Below are positions 53,586-63,566 of a stretch of DNA of 64,000 nt, one piece after another. Location: contig NZ_JAFAGT010000012.1 of assembly GCF_019237615.1 (NCBI RefSeq), positions 55,899 through 119,898 on the forward strand, read 5' to 3'. Each line of letters begins with the position of its first letter. Within the stretch, counting starts at the first letter, position 1. A program made the translations under genes and the position numbers. Source of the stretch: Roseateles sp. GTDB taxonomy: Bacteria > Pseudomonadota > Gammaproteobacteria > Burkholderiales > Burkholderiaceae_C. The notes below the pieces were generated by a model. It had not been told where the DNA came from. It saw only the letters and a program-made list of their open reading frames with translations, and searched no databases.

Positions 53586-55015
53586 GTTCTGCCGTAGGTG
53601 TCCTCGAAGCGGACGATGTCGTCCTCGCCGAGATAGGAGCCGGACTGCACCTCGATGATCTCCAGCGGCACCTTGCCCGGATTGGCGAGGCGGTGGGTCT
53701 GGCCGAGGGGGATGTAGGTGGACTGGTTCTCGGTCAGCAGGATGGTCTTGTCGCCGTTGACGATCTCGGCCGTGCCGCTGACGACGATCCAATGCTCCGC
53801 GCGGTGGTGGTGCATCTGCAGGCTCAAGCTGGCGCCCGGCTTGACCATGATGCGCTTGACCTGATGGCGCGGGCCGTGGTCGATGCTGTCGTACCAGCCC
53901 CAGGGGCGGTGCACCTTGCGGTGCAGTGCGTGCTCACCGCGCTGCTCGGCGCCCAGGCGGCTGACGATCTGCTTGACCTCCTGGCTGCGTGCGCGGTCGC
54001 TCACCAGCACGGCGTCGGCCGTCTCGACGACGACGACGTCCTTCAGGCCCACGACGCCGACCAGTCGGCTGGTGGCATGCACCAGCGTGTTCTGGCTGTC
54101 GGCGATCAGTGCGTCGCCGACAAAGGCGTTGCCGTCGGCGTCCTTGTCGGCCACCTGCCAGACGGCCTCCCAGGCGCCCAGGTCGTTCCAGCCGGCGTCC
54201 AGCGCCACCATGCGCAGCGGGAGGTCGGTGCCGGGGCAGCGCTCCATGACGGCGTAGTCGACGGACTCGGCAGGCACGGCGGCGAACTCGGCCTTGCCCG
54301 GCCGGACGAACTTGGCGTCGGTCTGGCGTTGCGCCCAGGCGGCGCGGGTGGCGGCAGCGATGTCGGGGCGGAAGCGCTCCAGCGCCTGCATCCAGACGCT
54401 GGCCCGCAATACGAACATGCCGCTGTTCCAGTAGTAGCCACCCTCGGCGAGGTAGCGCTGGGCCGTCTCCAGGTCGGGCTTCTCGACGAACTGCGCCACG
54501 GCCAGGCCGGTGCCGTCTTCCAGCGTGCGGATATAGCCGTAGCCGGTCTCGGGCCGGTCGGGCGTGATGCCCAGGATGGCGATGGCGCCATCCGCGGCGA
54601 TGCGTACCGCCTGCTGCAATGCGACCGTGAAGGCGGTCGGCCGGGTGACGGTCTGGTCGGCCGGCGTGACGACGAGGACGGGGTCCTGGCCGCCTTCCAG
54701 TGCCGCCAGCGCCGCCAGCGTCATCGCCGGCGCGGTATTGCGTCCGCAGGGCTCCAGAAGCACGCTGCTGGGCTCCAGGCGGGCCTCGCGCAACTGGTCC
54801 AGCACGAGGAAACGGTGCTCCTCGTTGCCGACGATGCAGGGCGCGGCCAGCGCCAGGTCGGGCGCGGCCAGCGCGGCGAGGCGGCGTGCGGCAAGCTGGA
54901 ACAGGCTCTCGTTGCCCGACAGCACGAGGAACTGCTTGGGATAGCCGGCGCGCGACAGCGGCCACAGCCGCGTGCCGGAGCCGCCGGCCATGATGACGGG
55001 TTGGACCTGGATCAT
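53582..55015 (-). CDS. manC: Mannose-1-phosphate guanylyltransferase / mannose-6-phosphate isomerase
   Basis: Bifunctional type II PMI-GMP of 477 aa for GDP-mannose synthesis. The N-domain has [25 protein letters not shown] and [10 protein letters not shown], with VEKPDLETA. The C-terminal cupin has [50 protein letters not shown] with the metal His. No phosphomannomutase gene is in this window. Coupled to rfbB and 3 bases after galE. Confidence 0.96.
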   Translation of the reverse strand: MIQVQPVIMAGGSGTRLWPLSRAGYPKQFLVLSGNESLFQLAARRLAALAAPDLALAAPCIVGNEEHRFLVLDQLREARLEPSSVLLEPCGRNTAPAMTLAALAALEGGQDPVLVVTPADQTVTRPTAFTVALQQAVRIAADGAIAILGITPDRPETGYGYIRTLEDGTGLAVAQFVEKPDLETAQRYLAEGGYYWNSGMFVLRASVWMQALERFRPDIAAATRAAWAQRQTDAKFVRPGKAEFAAVPAESVDYAVMERCPGTDLPLRMVALDAGWNDLGAWEAVWQVADKDADGNAFVGDALIADSQNTLVHATSRLVGVVGLKDVVVVETADAVLVSDRARSQEVKQIVSRLGAEQRGEHALHRKVHRPWGWYDSIDHGPRHQVKRIMVKPGASLSLQMHHHRAEHWIVVSGTAEIVNGDKTILLTENQSTYIPLGQTHRLANPGKVPLEIIEVQSGSYLGEDDIVRFEDTYGRT

Positions 55016-55018
55016 TGT

Positions 55019-56038
55019 TCAGGCGGGCTTGAAGCCGTGGGGGTTGAGATGCTGCCAGCGCCAGCTGTCCTCGCACATGCGTGCGAGATCCAGCTTGGCC
55101 TGCCAGCCGAGGGCCTCGCGGGCCTGTGCCGGGTCGGCCCAGCAGGCGGCCACGTCGCCGGGGCGGCGCGCCACGATGTCATAGGGCACGCTGCGGCCGC
55201 TGGCGGCCTCGTAGGCGCGCACCAGTTCCAGCACGCTGTAGCCCCGGCCGGTGCCGAGATTGACGGTGAGCGAGCCGGGCTGGTCCAGCAGCCAGTGCAG
55301 CGCCGCGACATGACCCTCGGCGAGGTCTGTCACATGGATGTAGTCGCGCACCCCGGTGCCGTCCGGCGTCGCGTAGTCGCCGCCGAAGACGGACAGTCGG
55401 CTGCGCCGGCCCACGGCCACCTGGGCGACGTAGGGCATCAGGTTGTTGGGGGTGCCGCGCGGGTCTTCTCCGATGCGGCCGCTCTCATGCGCGCCAACCG
55501 GGTTGAAGTAGCGCAGGCAGGCGGTCTGCCATGCCGGCTCGCTGGCGCCCAGGTCGCGCAGGATCTGCTCGCCCATCAGCTTGGTGGCGCCATAGGGGTT
55601 GGTCGCCGACGTCGGCGCGTCCTCGCGCAGCGGCAGCTCCTGCGGCGCACCGTAGACGGTGGCGCTGGAGCTGAAGACCATGCGCGTGCAGCCGTGGCGC
55701 TTCATCACCTCGCAGGTGTTGATGAGGCCGCCGAGGTTGTTGCGGTAGTAGGCCAGCGGCTGGCTGACCGACTCGCCGACGGACTTGTAGGCGGCGAAAT
55801 GCACGACCGCCGCCGGCCGGTGGCTGGCGAAGATCTCGTCCAGCGCGGCGGCGTCGCAGACGTCGGCGCGCTCGAACTCGATGGGTGCGCTGGCCAGTTC
55901 GGCCAGGCGCTCCAGCACGATGGGCGAGCTGTTGGCGAAGTTGTCGACGCCGACGACACGGTAGCCGGCCTGCTGCAGCGCCAGCCAGGTGTGCGAGGCG
56001 ATATAGCCGGCGGCGCCGGTCAGCAGGATGGTGGTCAT
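55019..56038 (-). CDS. galE: UDP-glucose 4-epimerase
   Basis: SDR epimerase of 339 aa. TTILLTGAAGYIASHTWLALQQAGYRVVGVDNFANSS, HFAAYKSVGESVSQPLAYYRNNLGGLINT, FSSSATVYGAP, TNPYGATKLMGEQILRD and YFNPVGAHESGRIGEDPRGTPNNLMPYVAQVA are GalE signatures. It supplies UDP-galactose to the EPS pathway. Confidence 0.96.
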   Translation of the reverse strand: MTTILLTGAAGYIASHTWLALQQAGYRVVGVDNFANSSPIVLERLAELASAPIEFERADVCDAAALDEIFASHRPAAVVHFAAYKSVGESVSQPLAYYRNNLGGLINTCEVMKRHGCTRMVFSSSATVYGAPQELPLREDAPTSATNPYGATKLMGEQILRDLGASEPAWQTACLRYFNPVGAHESGRIGEDPRGTPNNLMPYVAQVAVGRRSRLSVFGGDYATPDGTGVRDYIHVTDLAEGHVAALHWLLDQPGSLTVNLGTGRGYSVLELVRAYEAASGRSVPYDIVARRPGDVAACWADPAQAREALGWQAKLDLARMCEDSWRWQHLNPHGFKPA

Positions 56039-56053
56039 CGGTTCATCAATTCA

Positions 56054-57292
56054 TCAGTAGACGATGGCTTGGCCCGTGCAGCCGTAGCTGCTGGCGCCGT
56101 AGATGTACTGCGGCACGCTGCTGTCGCGGCTGGCGTGGTTGTACTGGCAGGTCAGGCTGAGGCCGCGCGAGAACGCCCAGCTTAGTCCCAGACCATAGGC
56201 TTTGTCATTGTCGAAAGCGTCCGCGAGCTGGATGCCGGCGTCGCTCGCGCGGTGGCTGCGATTGAGATTGAAGTTCGCATTCAGGCTCAGCTTGCCCGTC
56301 AGCGCATAGCTGCCGGTGAGGCGCCAGCTGGTGTAGAGGCGGTTCACGTCCGTCGTCTGGCTCGTGCTTTCCTGGCCGGTGTCGCGCGAATACTGCGCAC
56401 CCAGCTGGATCTTTCCGGTGGGCCGCCAGGTCCAGCCGATCGCGCCGGTCGTGCCGCTGAAGTTCCGCAAGTTGTCCAGGCTGTGCTTGAGCTGGCTGCG
56501 GCTCAGGCGCGTGTTCAGGCTGCTGCTGCCGCCGGTGTCCCAGCTGGTCGTGAAGTCGACGTCGTTGCGCGTGTAGTGGTCGACCTCGCTGCGGACCTCG
56601 AACTGCAGCGTGGCTGGGTTGAAGACCACGCCCACGGGATAGCGCGGGTACTGCCCCTGGGTGTGGCGCCCCACCAGGCCCAGCTTCAGGTTGCCGCCCG
56701 GCGTCGCGTAGACGCCAAGCTGGCTGGTGTCCTGGCGGAAGGCGAAACGGTCGTACTCCGGGGCGCTGAAGTCGCGCTGCTTGTGCGACCAGCCGCCTTC
56801 TAGCGAATAGCGCGTCAGCATCCCCAGGCGAACCAGCGCGGCGTACTCGTCGTTGCGCTCGGTGTTCTTCTTGAAGATGGGGGTCACGCCGCCGCCGATG
56901 TTGAAGTCGGCCAGCGCGCGGCTGGACGTCGCGCTGAGCGTGCCCGACAGGTTGCCCAGCGTCTGCCAGGCCAGCGCGCTGCGCAGCGTGTAGGACTGGT
57001 TGTCCAGGTCACGGTTGCTGCTGTAGCGGTTGTTCTGCAGCAGCCCGTCCACCGTCACATGCTGGCGGCCGAAGCGCTGGTCCAGGCCAGCGAGCAGACC
57101 GGCGCTGACGACGGTGTCGCTGTTGTTGGCGTTGGCCTGCCGGAAGACGTTGGAGACGTGCGAGACGCCCAGGGAGCCGCCGGCATAGAACGGCGTCACG
57201 TCATCGGTCTGGGCCTGGGCGGATGCGGTCAGGGCCGCGGCCGAGGTCAATGCCGCCAGCGTGATCCGGCGGCAGGGGGGCTTAATAGGCAT
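56054..57292 (-). CDS. epsL: Outer-membrane beta-barrel protein EpsL-like
   Basis: Protein of 412 aa with a signal peptide (to AQAQ) and many alternating amphipathic strands rich in Arg/Asp/Ser, ending in aromatic VY. Sequences such as DDVTPFYAGGSLGVSHVSNVFRQ and RSSLNTRLSRSQLKHSLDNLRN-like strand patterns suit an outer-membrane barrel. It matches the position and look of EpsL, the exosortase-B-associated putative EPS outer-membrane transporter. Its start overlaps the stop of the sugar transferase gene by 11 bases. Confidence 0.82.
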   Translation of the reverse strand: MPIKPPCRRITLAALTSAAALTASAQAQTDDVTPFYAGGSLGVSHVSNVFRQANANNSDTVVSAGLLAGLDQRFGRQHVTVDGLLQNNRYSSNRDLDNQSYTLRSALAWQTLGNLSGTLSATSSRALADFNIGGGVTPIFKKNTERNDEYAALVRLGMLTRYSLEGGWSHKQRDFSAPEYDRFAFRQDTSQLGVYATPGGNLKLGLVGRHTQGQYPRYPVGVVFNPATLQFEVRSEVDHYTRNDVDFTTSWDTGGSSSLNTRLSRSQLKHSLDNLRNFSGTTGAIGWTWRPTGKIQLGAQYSRDTGQESTSQTTDVNRLYTSWRLTGSYALTGKLSLNANFNLNRSHRASDAGIQLADAFDNDKAYGLGLSWAFSRGLSLTCQYNHASRDSSVPQYIYGASSYGCTGQAIVY

Positions 57293-58670
57293 GTCGATCG
57301 AACACCACCAGCCTCACGGTGCGCAGGATGATCTGCAGATCGAGGGCCAGCGACCAGTTGCGCAGATATTCCAAATCGTATTCGACGCGTGCGACCATCT
57401 TGTCGATGGTGTCGGTCTCGCCGCGCAGGCCGTTGACCTGGGCCCAGCCGGTGATGCCGGGCTTGACCTTGTGCCGCACCATGTAGGCCTTGATAAGCTT
57501 GCGGTACTCCTCGTTGTGCGCGACCGCATGCGGGCGCGGGCCCACGATGCTCATGCGACCTTGCAGCACGTTGATGAACTGCGGTAGTTCGTCCAGCGAG
57601 GTGCGACGGATGAAGGCGCCGAACGGCGTGATGCGCGGGTCGTCCTTGGTGGCCTGCTTGACGACGCTGCCGTTGTCCAGCGCACGCATGGAGCGGAACT
57701 TGTAGACGGTGATCTCCTCGCCGTCCAGGCCGTTGCGGCGCTGCCTGAAGATCACGGGGCCGGGCGAGCTCAGCTTGACGCCCAGGGCCAGCAGCAGAAG
57801 CAGCGGCGAGATCAGGAGGAGGATGAGCGCGGCCAGCACCATGTCGCTGAGCCGCTTGACGAGCTGGTTGGTGCCCGTGAACGGGGTTTCGCAGATGCCG
57901 ACCACCGGCACGCCGTTCATGTCCTGCAGCCGGCCCTGGATGATGCTGATGCCGAACACATCGGGCACGAAGAAGAGAGACGCCGTCGTGCCCTGCACCT
58001 GCTCCAGCAGCGCGACGATGCGCGGCTGGGAGCCCAGCGGCAGCGTGATGTAGACCTCGCGCACGCCCTTGTCGCGGACGAAGTCGCTGAGCTGGGCCAG
58101 CGTGCCCAGCAGGGCGGCGCCGGCCTCGGGGTGCAGGCGCTCCGGGCTGCGGTCGTCGAAATACCCGAGGCAGATGACGCCCTGGGCCTCACGCAGCGCG
58201 CGAGCCACCTTGTGGCCCAGCGGCCCGGCACCGACGACGACGGCCGTGCGGCGTGCGCCGGGATCGCGGGCCCGCCACTGCTGGACGCGGCGGCCTGCCT
58301 CGGTGGCGGCGATCTGCGCGATGGGCGTGATGAGCGCCCACCAGAGCAGCACCTGGTTCTCGAAATAGTGCAGGCTGTTGGTCGCGTAGCCGCACAGCAG
58401 CAGGATGCCCAGCAGCACCAGCCACGACGACAGCACGTCGACGAAGGCGCTGGCGGGGTGGTCGCCGAAGCGGTTGCGGCCCGGGAAGGTGAGGGCGAAG
58501 ATCAGCAGGCACAGCGTCAGCGCCGGGCGAAGCACGGGCTCGCCGAAATGACCACTCACGAGGAGGAAGGTCAGAACGATGACACCGGGCTCGAGGAAGG
58601 CGGCGATCAGGGACTCGACCGACTGCGGTGCGCTGTAGAACGTCCTCTTGTAGCTGCGGTCCTCAAACAT
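57282..58670 (-). CDS. Undecaprenyl-phosphate sugar phosphotransferase (WcaJ/EpsB-like)
   Basis: Initiating polyprenyl-phosphate hexose-1-phosphate transferase, 462 aa from ATG 58670. About five N-terminal membrane helices precede a CoA-binding-like domain (AVVVGAGPLGHKVARAL). The catalytic C-domain has KRLSDMVLAALILLLISPLLLLLALGVKLSSPGPVIFRQRRNGLDGEEITVYKFRSM, RRTSLDELPQFINVLQGRMSIVGPRPHAV and RHKVKPGITGWAQVNGLRGETDT. It loads the first sugar, probably glucose, onto undecaprenyl phosphate. ATG 58733 is an alternative start. It is the first gene of the eight-gene minus operon. Confidence 0.93.
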   Translation of the reverse strand: MFEDRSYKRTFYSAPQSVESLIAAFLEPGVIVLTFLLVSGHFGEPVLRPALTLCLLIFALTFPGRNRFGDHPASAFVDVLSSWLVLLGILLLCGYATNSLHYFENQVLLWWALITPIAQIAATEAGRRVQQWRARDPGARRTAVVVGAGPLGHKVARALREAQGVICLGYFDDRSPERLHPEAGAALLGTLAQLSDFVRDKGVREVYITLPLGSQPRIVALLEQVQGTTASLFFVPDVFGISIIQGRLQDMNGVPVVGICETPFTGTNQLVKRLSDMVLAALILLLISPLLLLLALGVKLSSPGPVIFRQRRNGLDGEEITVYKFRSMRALDNGSVVKQATKDDPRITPFGAFIRRTSLDELPQFINVLQGRMSIVGPRPHAVAHNEEYRKLIKAYMVRHKVKPGITGWAQVNGLRGETDTIDKMVARVEYDLEYLRNWSLALDLQIILRTVRLVVFDRHAY

Positions 58671-58730
58671 CGGTTCGGCGCGCCCCGACGGGGGCCCACG
58701 GGGCTGGAAAAGCGAACCGGGATTCTCCAC

Positions 58731-58751
58731 CATCAAATTTGACGGTTGATG
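58731..58751. promoter_or_regulatory. Nested dyads between the sugar transferase gene and ubiJ
   Basis: CATCAA-(9 nt)-TTGATG (58731-58751) encloses a perfect TCAAATTTGA palindrome at 58733-58742. This is an AT-rich operator-like spot in a GC-rich divergent region. Confidence 0.4.
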
Positions 58752-58782
58752 CCGTCGCGTCCCTCGTTCAGGGTCCGCTGCC

Positions 58783-58788
58783 TACAAT
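58783..58788 (+). promoter_or_regulatory. Putative -10 box of ubiJ-ubiB
   Basis: TACAAT, 8 bases before the ubiJ ATG, which would give an almost leaderless mRNA. No good -35. Confidence 0.35.
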
Positions 58789-58795
58789 CTTCGCC

Positions 58796-59341
58796 ATGTC
58801 TTCTCCCTGGCCCATGCCACCCCTGCCGTCGCTCACGCCGCTGCTGATGCCGGCCCTGCAGGACCGTCTCGTGCTGCTGATCAACCATGTCGTCTCGCGC
58901 GAGCCCATCGCGGCGCAGCGCCTGCGGCCGCTGGCCGGGCGCGGCCTCGTCGTGCATCTGGCGCGCTGGCCGGCCCTGCTGCCGGCCGCGCCGGATTTGA
59001 TACTGGGTGTGACACCGGCCGGGCTGTTCGAGCGCCTGGACACCGCACCGGCCGGCCCGGGCGGCCTGCGCATCGAGATTGACGCCGCCAACCCGGCCAG
59101 GTTGGCCCTGGGCGCGCTGAGCGGCGAGGCGCCGACCGTCGGCGTGCAGGGCGACGCCGCCTTTGCCGGCGAGATGCACTGGCTGATGGACAACCTGCGC
59201 TGGGACGTCGAGGACGACCTGGCCGGCATCGTCGGGCCGCTGGCCGCCCGCCAGCTGGCCCAGTTCGGCCGCGCGCTGCGGCGTTCTCTGTCTGGCCTGG
59301 CCCAGCGTTTCGCGACGACGACGTCCGGCGGCGCCGCATGA
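58796..59341 (+). CDS. ubiJ: Ubiquinone biosynthesis accessory factor UbiJ (SCP2-like)
   Basis: Protein of 181 aa with an SCP2-like lipid-binding core ([32 protein letters not shown]) and a helical C-terminus ([31 protein letters not shown]) as in UbiJ, which organises the Ubi complex. The assignment rests largely on its overlap with ubiB (ATGA). The ORF-track upstream start overlaps the divergent EPS gene and is rejected. Confidence 0.82.
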   Translation: MSSPWPMPPLPSLTPLLMPALQDRLVLLINHVVSREPIAAQRLRPLAGRGLVVHLARWPALLPAAPDLILGVTPAGLFERLDTAPAGPGGLRIEIDAANPARLALGALSGEAPTVGVQGDAAFAGEMHWLMDNLRWDVEDDLAGIVGPLAARQLAQFGRALRRSLSGLAQRFATTTSGGAA

Positions 59342-60900
59342 GGTTTGTCTCGCGGCTGCTGGTCATCCTGTGGACGGTCTGGCGCTTCGGTCTCGATGAC
59401 CTGGCGCTGTCGGGCCTGCGTCGGCGGCGCTTCCAGCTGCTGCGCCGCCTGACGCGGCTGGGCCGGCGCTGGCGGCAGCCGCGCGGCGTGCGGCTGCGCC
59501 TGGCGCTGGAGCACCTGGGCCCCATCTTCGTGAAGTTCGGTCAGGTGCTGTCGACGCGGCGCGACCTGCTGCCGGCCGACGTGGCGCTGGAACTGGCCAA
59601 GCTGCAGGACCGCGTGCCGCCCTTCCCGGCGGCACTGTCGCGTGAGATGGTGGAGCGCGCCTTCGGCCGGCCGCTGGAGGAGCTGTTCGCCAGCTTCGAC
59701 GCCGAGCCGGTAGCCAGCGCCAGCATCGCGCAGGTCCATTTCGCGACGCTGAAGGATGGTCGCGAGGTCGCCGTCAAGGTGCTGCGCCCCGGCATGCTGG
59801 ACGTCATCGACGACGACCTGGCGCTGATGCGCCAGCTCGCCGCCTGGATCGAGCGCTTCTCCGCCGATGGCCGGCGCCTGAAGCCGCGCGAGGTGGTCGC
59901 CGAGTTCGACACGTATCTGCACGACGAGCTGGACCTCGTCCGCGAGGCCGCCAACGCCGCCCAGCTGCGCCGCAACATGGAGGGCCTGGACCTGGTCATG
60001 GTGCCCGAGATGCACTGGGACCTGTGCAGCTCCGAGGTCATCGTCATGGAGCGCATGAAGGGCGTGCCCATCTCGCAGCGCGCCGTGCTGGAGCAGGCTG
60101 GCATCGACATCAAGAAGCTGGCCCGCGACGGCGTGACCATCTTCTTCACCCAGGTCTTCCGCGACGGCTTCTTTCACGCCGACATGCACCCGGGCAACAT
60201 CCAGGTCAGCCTCGCGCCCGAAACCTTTGGCCGCTACATCGCGCTGGATTTCGGCATCATCGGCACGCTGACCGAGGTGGACAAGGACTACCTGGCGCAG
60301 AACTTCATCGCCTTCTTCCAGCGCGACTACAAGCGCGTGGCCGAGTTGCACATCGCCTCCGGCTGGGTGCCGCCCGAGACGCGAGTCGATTCGCTGGAGA
60401 GCGCCGTGCGGGCCGTCTGCGAACCGCATTTCGACCGTCCGCTGAAGGACATCTCGCTGGGCCAGGTGCTGATGCGCCTGTTCCAGACCTCGCGCCGCTT
60501 CAACGTCGAGATCCAGCCCCAGCTGGTGCTGCTGCAGAAGACGCTGCTCAACGTCGAGGGCCTGGGCCGCCAGCTGGACCCAGAGCTTGACCTCTGGGCC
60601 ACGGCCAAGCCCTTCCTGGAGCGCTGGATGAACGATCAGGTCGGCTGGCCGGCGTTCAACAAGCAGCTCATGAAGGAGGCGCCTCGCTTCGCCCAGCTCA
60701 TCCCCGAGCTGCCGCGGCTGCTGCACGACGCGCTGAAGCAGCAGGCCCAGCGCGGCGGCGACGCGGAGCTGCGCGCGCTGGTGCGCGAGCTGCGCAGCAC
60801 CAACCGGCTGCTGTCCGGGCTGCTGTGGGGGGCTGCCGGCTTTGCGCTGGGCATCATGCTGGCGTGGCTGGCGTTGCGCTTTCACGACCTCGGCCTTTAG
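59338..60900 (+). CDS. ubiB: UbiB atypical kinase/ATPase
   Basis: ABC1/UbiB family protein of 520 aa required for ubiquinone biosynthesis. The KxGQ motif is [41 protein letters not shown] has the ASAxQVH/K pair; [13 protein letters not shown] and [10 protein letters not shown] are the catalytic and metal motifs. Two C-terminal transmembrane helices ([23 protein letters not shown]) anchor it in the inner membrane. Confidence 0.97.
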   Translation: MRFVSRLLVILWTVWRFGLDDLALSGLRRRRFQLLRRLTRLGRRWRQPRGVRLRLALEHLGPIFVKFGQVLSTRRDLLPADVALELAKLQDRVPPFPAALSREMVERAFGRPLEELFASFDAEPVASASIAQVHFATLKDGREVAVKVLRPGMLDVIDDDLALMRQLAAWIERFSADGRRLKPREVVAEFDTYLHDELDLVREAANAAQLRRNMEGLDLVMVPEMHWDLCSSEVIVMERMKGVPISQRAVLEQAGIDIKKLARDGVTIFFTQVFRDGFFHADMHPGNIQVSLAPETFGRYIALDFGIIGTLTEVDKDYLAQNFIAFFQRDYKRVAELHIASGWVPPETRVDSLESAVRAVCEPHFDRPLKDISLGQVLMRLFQTSRRFNVEIQPQLVLLQKTLLNVEGLGRQLDPELDLWATAKPFLERWMNDQVGWPAFNKQLMKEAPRFAQLIPELPRLLHDALKQQAQRGGDAELRALVRELRSTNRLLSGLLWGAAGFALGIMLAWLALRFHDLGL

Positions 60901-60965
60901 GTCGCCGCCGTCACGCCGCCTTCATAATCCGCGCCGTTTTCCGGCCCAATACCGTTCCCACGCCC

Positions 60966-62429
60966 ATGAACACCACGCTCATCGTCTTCGTCGTGCTCTA
61001 TCTGCTCGGCACGCTGGGCATAGGCGTCTGGGCCGGCCGGCACATCAAGAACACCAGCGACTTCGCCGTCGCGGGCCGCAGCCTGCCGCTGGTCATGGTG
61101 GTGACGACCACCTTCGCGACCTGGTTCGGCGCCGAGACGGTGATGGGCATCCCTGCCCGCTTCGTGCAGGGCGGCCTGCACGACATCGTCGAGGACCCCT
61201 TCGGCGCCGGCCTGTGCCTGGTGCTGGTGGGCGCCTTCTTCGCCGCCAAGCTCTACCGCAAGAACCTGCTGACCATCGGCGACTTCTACCGCCAGCGCTT
61301 CGGCAGGGGCGTGGAGATCTTCTGCTCGCTGGCCATCATCCTCAGCTACCTGGGCTGGGTGGCCGCCCAGGTCACGGCGCTGGGCCTGGTGTTCTCCATC
61401 CTGACCAACGGCGCGATGAGCCCCGAGATGGGCATGGTCGTGGGCGTGCTGGCGGTGCTGATCTACGTCGTCATCGGCGGCTTCCTGGCCGTGGCCTGGA
61501 CGGACTTCGTGCAGATGATCGTGCTGGTCATCGGCCTGAGCGTCATCGCGGTGTTCTCGGCCGGCCTGGCCGGTGGGGCCGGTGCGGTGCTGCAACTGGC
61601 CGCGCAGAAGGATCTCGGCCGCTTCCTGCCCAAGCCCGGCTTCACCGAGATGGCCATGTTCATCGGCGCGGGCCTGACCATGATGCTGGGCTCCATCCCG
61701 CAGCAGGACGTGTTCCAGCGCGTCATGTCCGCCAAGGACGCCAAGACCGCGCAGCGTGGCGCGATGATCGGCGGCTTCAGCTACATCGCCTTCGCCTTCG
61801 TGCCCATGTTCATCGTGCTGGCCGCCGTCGTCGTCATGGGCGACAAGGCGCTGGACCTGGCGCAGAACGACTACCAGCGCGTGCTGCCCACCTTCATCAT
61901 GGGCCACATGCCGCTGACCATGCAGATCCTGTTCTTCGGCGCACTGCTGTCGGCCATCAAGAGCACCTCGTCGGCCACGCTGCTGGCGCCGACGACCAGC
62001 TTCGTCGAGAACATCCTCAAGCAGATCCGCCCCGGCATGACTGATCGCCAGCAGCTCGTCGCGATGCGGGTGACGCTGGTCATCTTCGCGTTCTGCGTGC
62101 TGATCTACGCGATCGCGCTGCAGGGCACCTCCATCTACGAGCTGGTCAGCGCGGCGTACCAGGTCACGCTGGTCGCCGCCTTCGTGCCGCTGGTGTTCGG
62201 GCTGTACTGGAGCCGTGCGACGACACAGGGCGCGGTGTTCTCCATCTTCGCCGGCGTGGCCGTGTGGGTGGTGTTCTTCCCGCAGATCACGACCTGGGGC
62301 GAGCTCTTCCCGGGCCAGCTCGCCGGCCTGCTGGCCGCGCTGGTCGGCATGGTGGCCGGCTCGCTGATGCCGCAACTGCTGACCGACCGCCGCGAACACG
62401 TCAGCCATCACCTGTCGCCGCACGGCTGA
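60966..62429 (+). CDS. Sodium:solute symporter (SSS family)
   Basis: Membrane transporter of 487 aa with about 13 helices. It starts VVLYLLGTLGIGVWAGRHIKNTSDFAVAGRSLPLVMVVTTTFATWFGAETVMGIP, typical of SSS, with GGFLAVAWTDFVQMIVLVIGL and SAIKSTSSATLLAPTTSF as sodium-site segments. The substrate (sugar, amino acid, carboxylate) is not predictable. CATAAT at about 60925 may be its -10. The ORF-track start inside ubiB is rejected. Confidence 0.93.
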   Translation: MNTTLIVFVVLYLLGTLGIGVWAGRHIKNTSDFAVAGRSLPLVMVVTTTFATWFGAETVMGIPARFVQGGLHDIVEDPFGAGLCLVLVGAFFAAKLYRKNLLTIGDFYRQRFGRGVEIFCSLAIILSYLGWVAAQVTALGLVFSILTNGAMSPEMGMVVGVLAVLIYVVIGGFLAVAWTDFVQMIVLVIGLSVIAVFSAGLAGGAGAVLQLAAQKDLGRFLPKPGFTEMAMFIGAGLTMMLGSIPQQDVFQRVMSAKDAKTAQRGAMIGGFSYIAFAFVPMFIVLAAVVVMGDKALDLAQNDYQRVLPTFIMGHMPLTMQILFFGALLSAIKSTSSATLLAPTTSFVENILKQIRPGMTDRQQLVAMRVTLVIFAFCVLIYAIALQGTSIYELVSAAYQVTLVAAFVPLVFGLYWSRATTQGAVFSIFAGVAVWVVFFPQITTWGELFPGQLAGLLAALVGMVAGSLMPQLLTDRREHVSHHLSPHG

Positions 62430-62446
62430 GTGCGGGCGCCTGTCGC

Positions 62447-62452
62447 TAAAAT
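62447..62452 (+). promoter_or_regulatory. Putative -10 box of the fmdB-DUF502-aspS group
   Basis: TAAAAT within GCTAAAAT, 31 bases before the FmdB-like start, as before rluC. No -35 recognised. Confidence 0.45.
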
Positions 62453-62482
62453 GGCGGGCTTTTCGCCTTCGAAGACCTCGCC

Positions 62483-62788
62483 ATGCCGATCTACGCCTAC
62501 CGCTGCAGCGCCTGTGGCCACGCCAAGGACGTGCTGCAGAAGCTGTCCGACGCGCCGCTGACCACCTGCCCGGCCTGCGGGGCCGAGAGCTTCTCCAAGC
62601 AACTGACGGCCGCCGGCTTCCAGCTGAAGGGCTCGGGCTGGTACGCGACCGACTTCAAGGGCGGCGCCACGGCGGGCGCGGCCGGTGCCGCGGCTCCGGC
62701 GGACGCTGCAGGCGGCGACGCGCCCAAGGCCGAGGCGGCAGGCAGCACGTCGTCCACCCCCTGCGGCGGCTCCTGCGCCTGCCACTGA
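62483..62788 (+). CDS. FmdB family zinc-ribbon protein
   Basis: Protein of 101 aa beginning MPIYAYRCSACGHAKDVLQKLSDAPLTTCPACGAESF, the CxxC...CxxC zinc ribbon of the FmdB family. An Ala/Gly-rich linker and a Cys-rich end (CGGSCACH) follow. Members are proposed regulatory proteins of unclear function. It precedes DUF502 and aspS, a conserved betaproteobacterial order. Confidence 0.93.
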   Translation: MPIYAYRCSACGHAKDVLQKLSDAPLTTCPACGAESFSKQLTAAGFQLKGSGWYATDFKGGATAGAAGAAAPADAAGGDAPKAEAAGSTSSTPCGGSCACH

Positions 62789-62800
62789 CCGGCCAGTTCC

Positions 62801-63481
62801 GTGGGCGCCTCACTCCGCAAATACCTGGTCGCCGGCCTGCTGGTCTGGCTGCCCCTGGCCATCACCATCTGGGTTCTGGCCCAGGTGCTGGACGTCGTCA
62901 ACGGCGTCTTCGGGTCGCTGCTGGCCGCGCTGGCCCTGGTCATGCCTGCCTCGCTGCGCGACGGGCTGCTCGAGCTGCGCCACGTGCCCGGCCTGGGCGT
63001 GGTCATCCTGACCGGCGGCCTGCTGGCCACCGGCGTCCTCGTCGCCAACATCTTCGGCCAGTGGCTGCTGACGCAGTGGGACCGGCTGATGTCCAACATC
63101 CCCATCGTCAAGAGCATCTACAGCTCGGTCAAGCAGGTGTCGGACACGCTGTTCTCCAGCAGCGGCAATGCCTTCCGCGAAGCGGTGCTGGTGCAGTATC
63201 CGCGCGAGGGCTCCTGGACCATCGCCTTCGTGACGGGCACGCCCAGCGGCGAGGTGGCCTGCCACCTGGCGCAGGAGCACGTCAGCCTCTATGTGCCGAC
63301 GACGCCCAACCCCACGTCGGGCTTCTTCCTCATCATGCCGCGCGCCGACGTCAAGCCGCTGCAGATGACGGTGGACGAGGCGCTGAAGTACATCATCTCC
63401 ATGGGCACGGTGGCGCCCATGGCGCATTCCGGCGATCCCTGCGGCGGGCCGGACGAGGCCGCGCGAAATCAGCCGGGTTGA
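62801..63481 (+). CDS. DUF502 membrane protein
   Basis: Protein of 226 aa starting at GTG. Two membrane segments ([41 protein letters not shown]) are followed by [40 protein letters not shown] and [36 protein letters not shown], all diagnostic of DUF502. Role unknown. It lies between the FmdB-like gene and aspS. Confidence 0.94.
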   Translation: MGASLRKYLVAGLLVWLPLAITIWVLAQVLDVVNGVFGSLLAALALVMPASLRDGLLELRHVPGLGVVILTGGLLATGVLVANIFGQWLLTQWDRLMSNIPIVKSIYSSVKQVSDTLFSSSGNAFREAVLVQYPREGSWTIAFVTGTPSGEVACHLAQEHVSLYVPTTPNPTSGFFLIMPRADVKPLQMTVDEALKYIISMGTVAPMAHSGDPCGGPDEAARNQPG

Positions 63482-63566
63482 ACGCCCCGGCAGGCGTTCA
63501 ATCCTGAGAGCCGAGCGAGCTCATCAGTGCCCACAAGACACCCCTGCAAAGAATTCGGAGAACCTC

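Noticed and set aside
53693-56185. 830-aa plus-strand ORF
   Set aside because: Antisense to manC and galE, both strongly supported on the minus strand.
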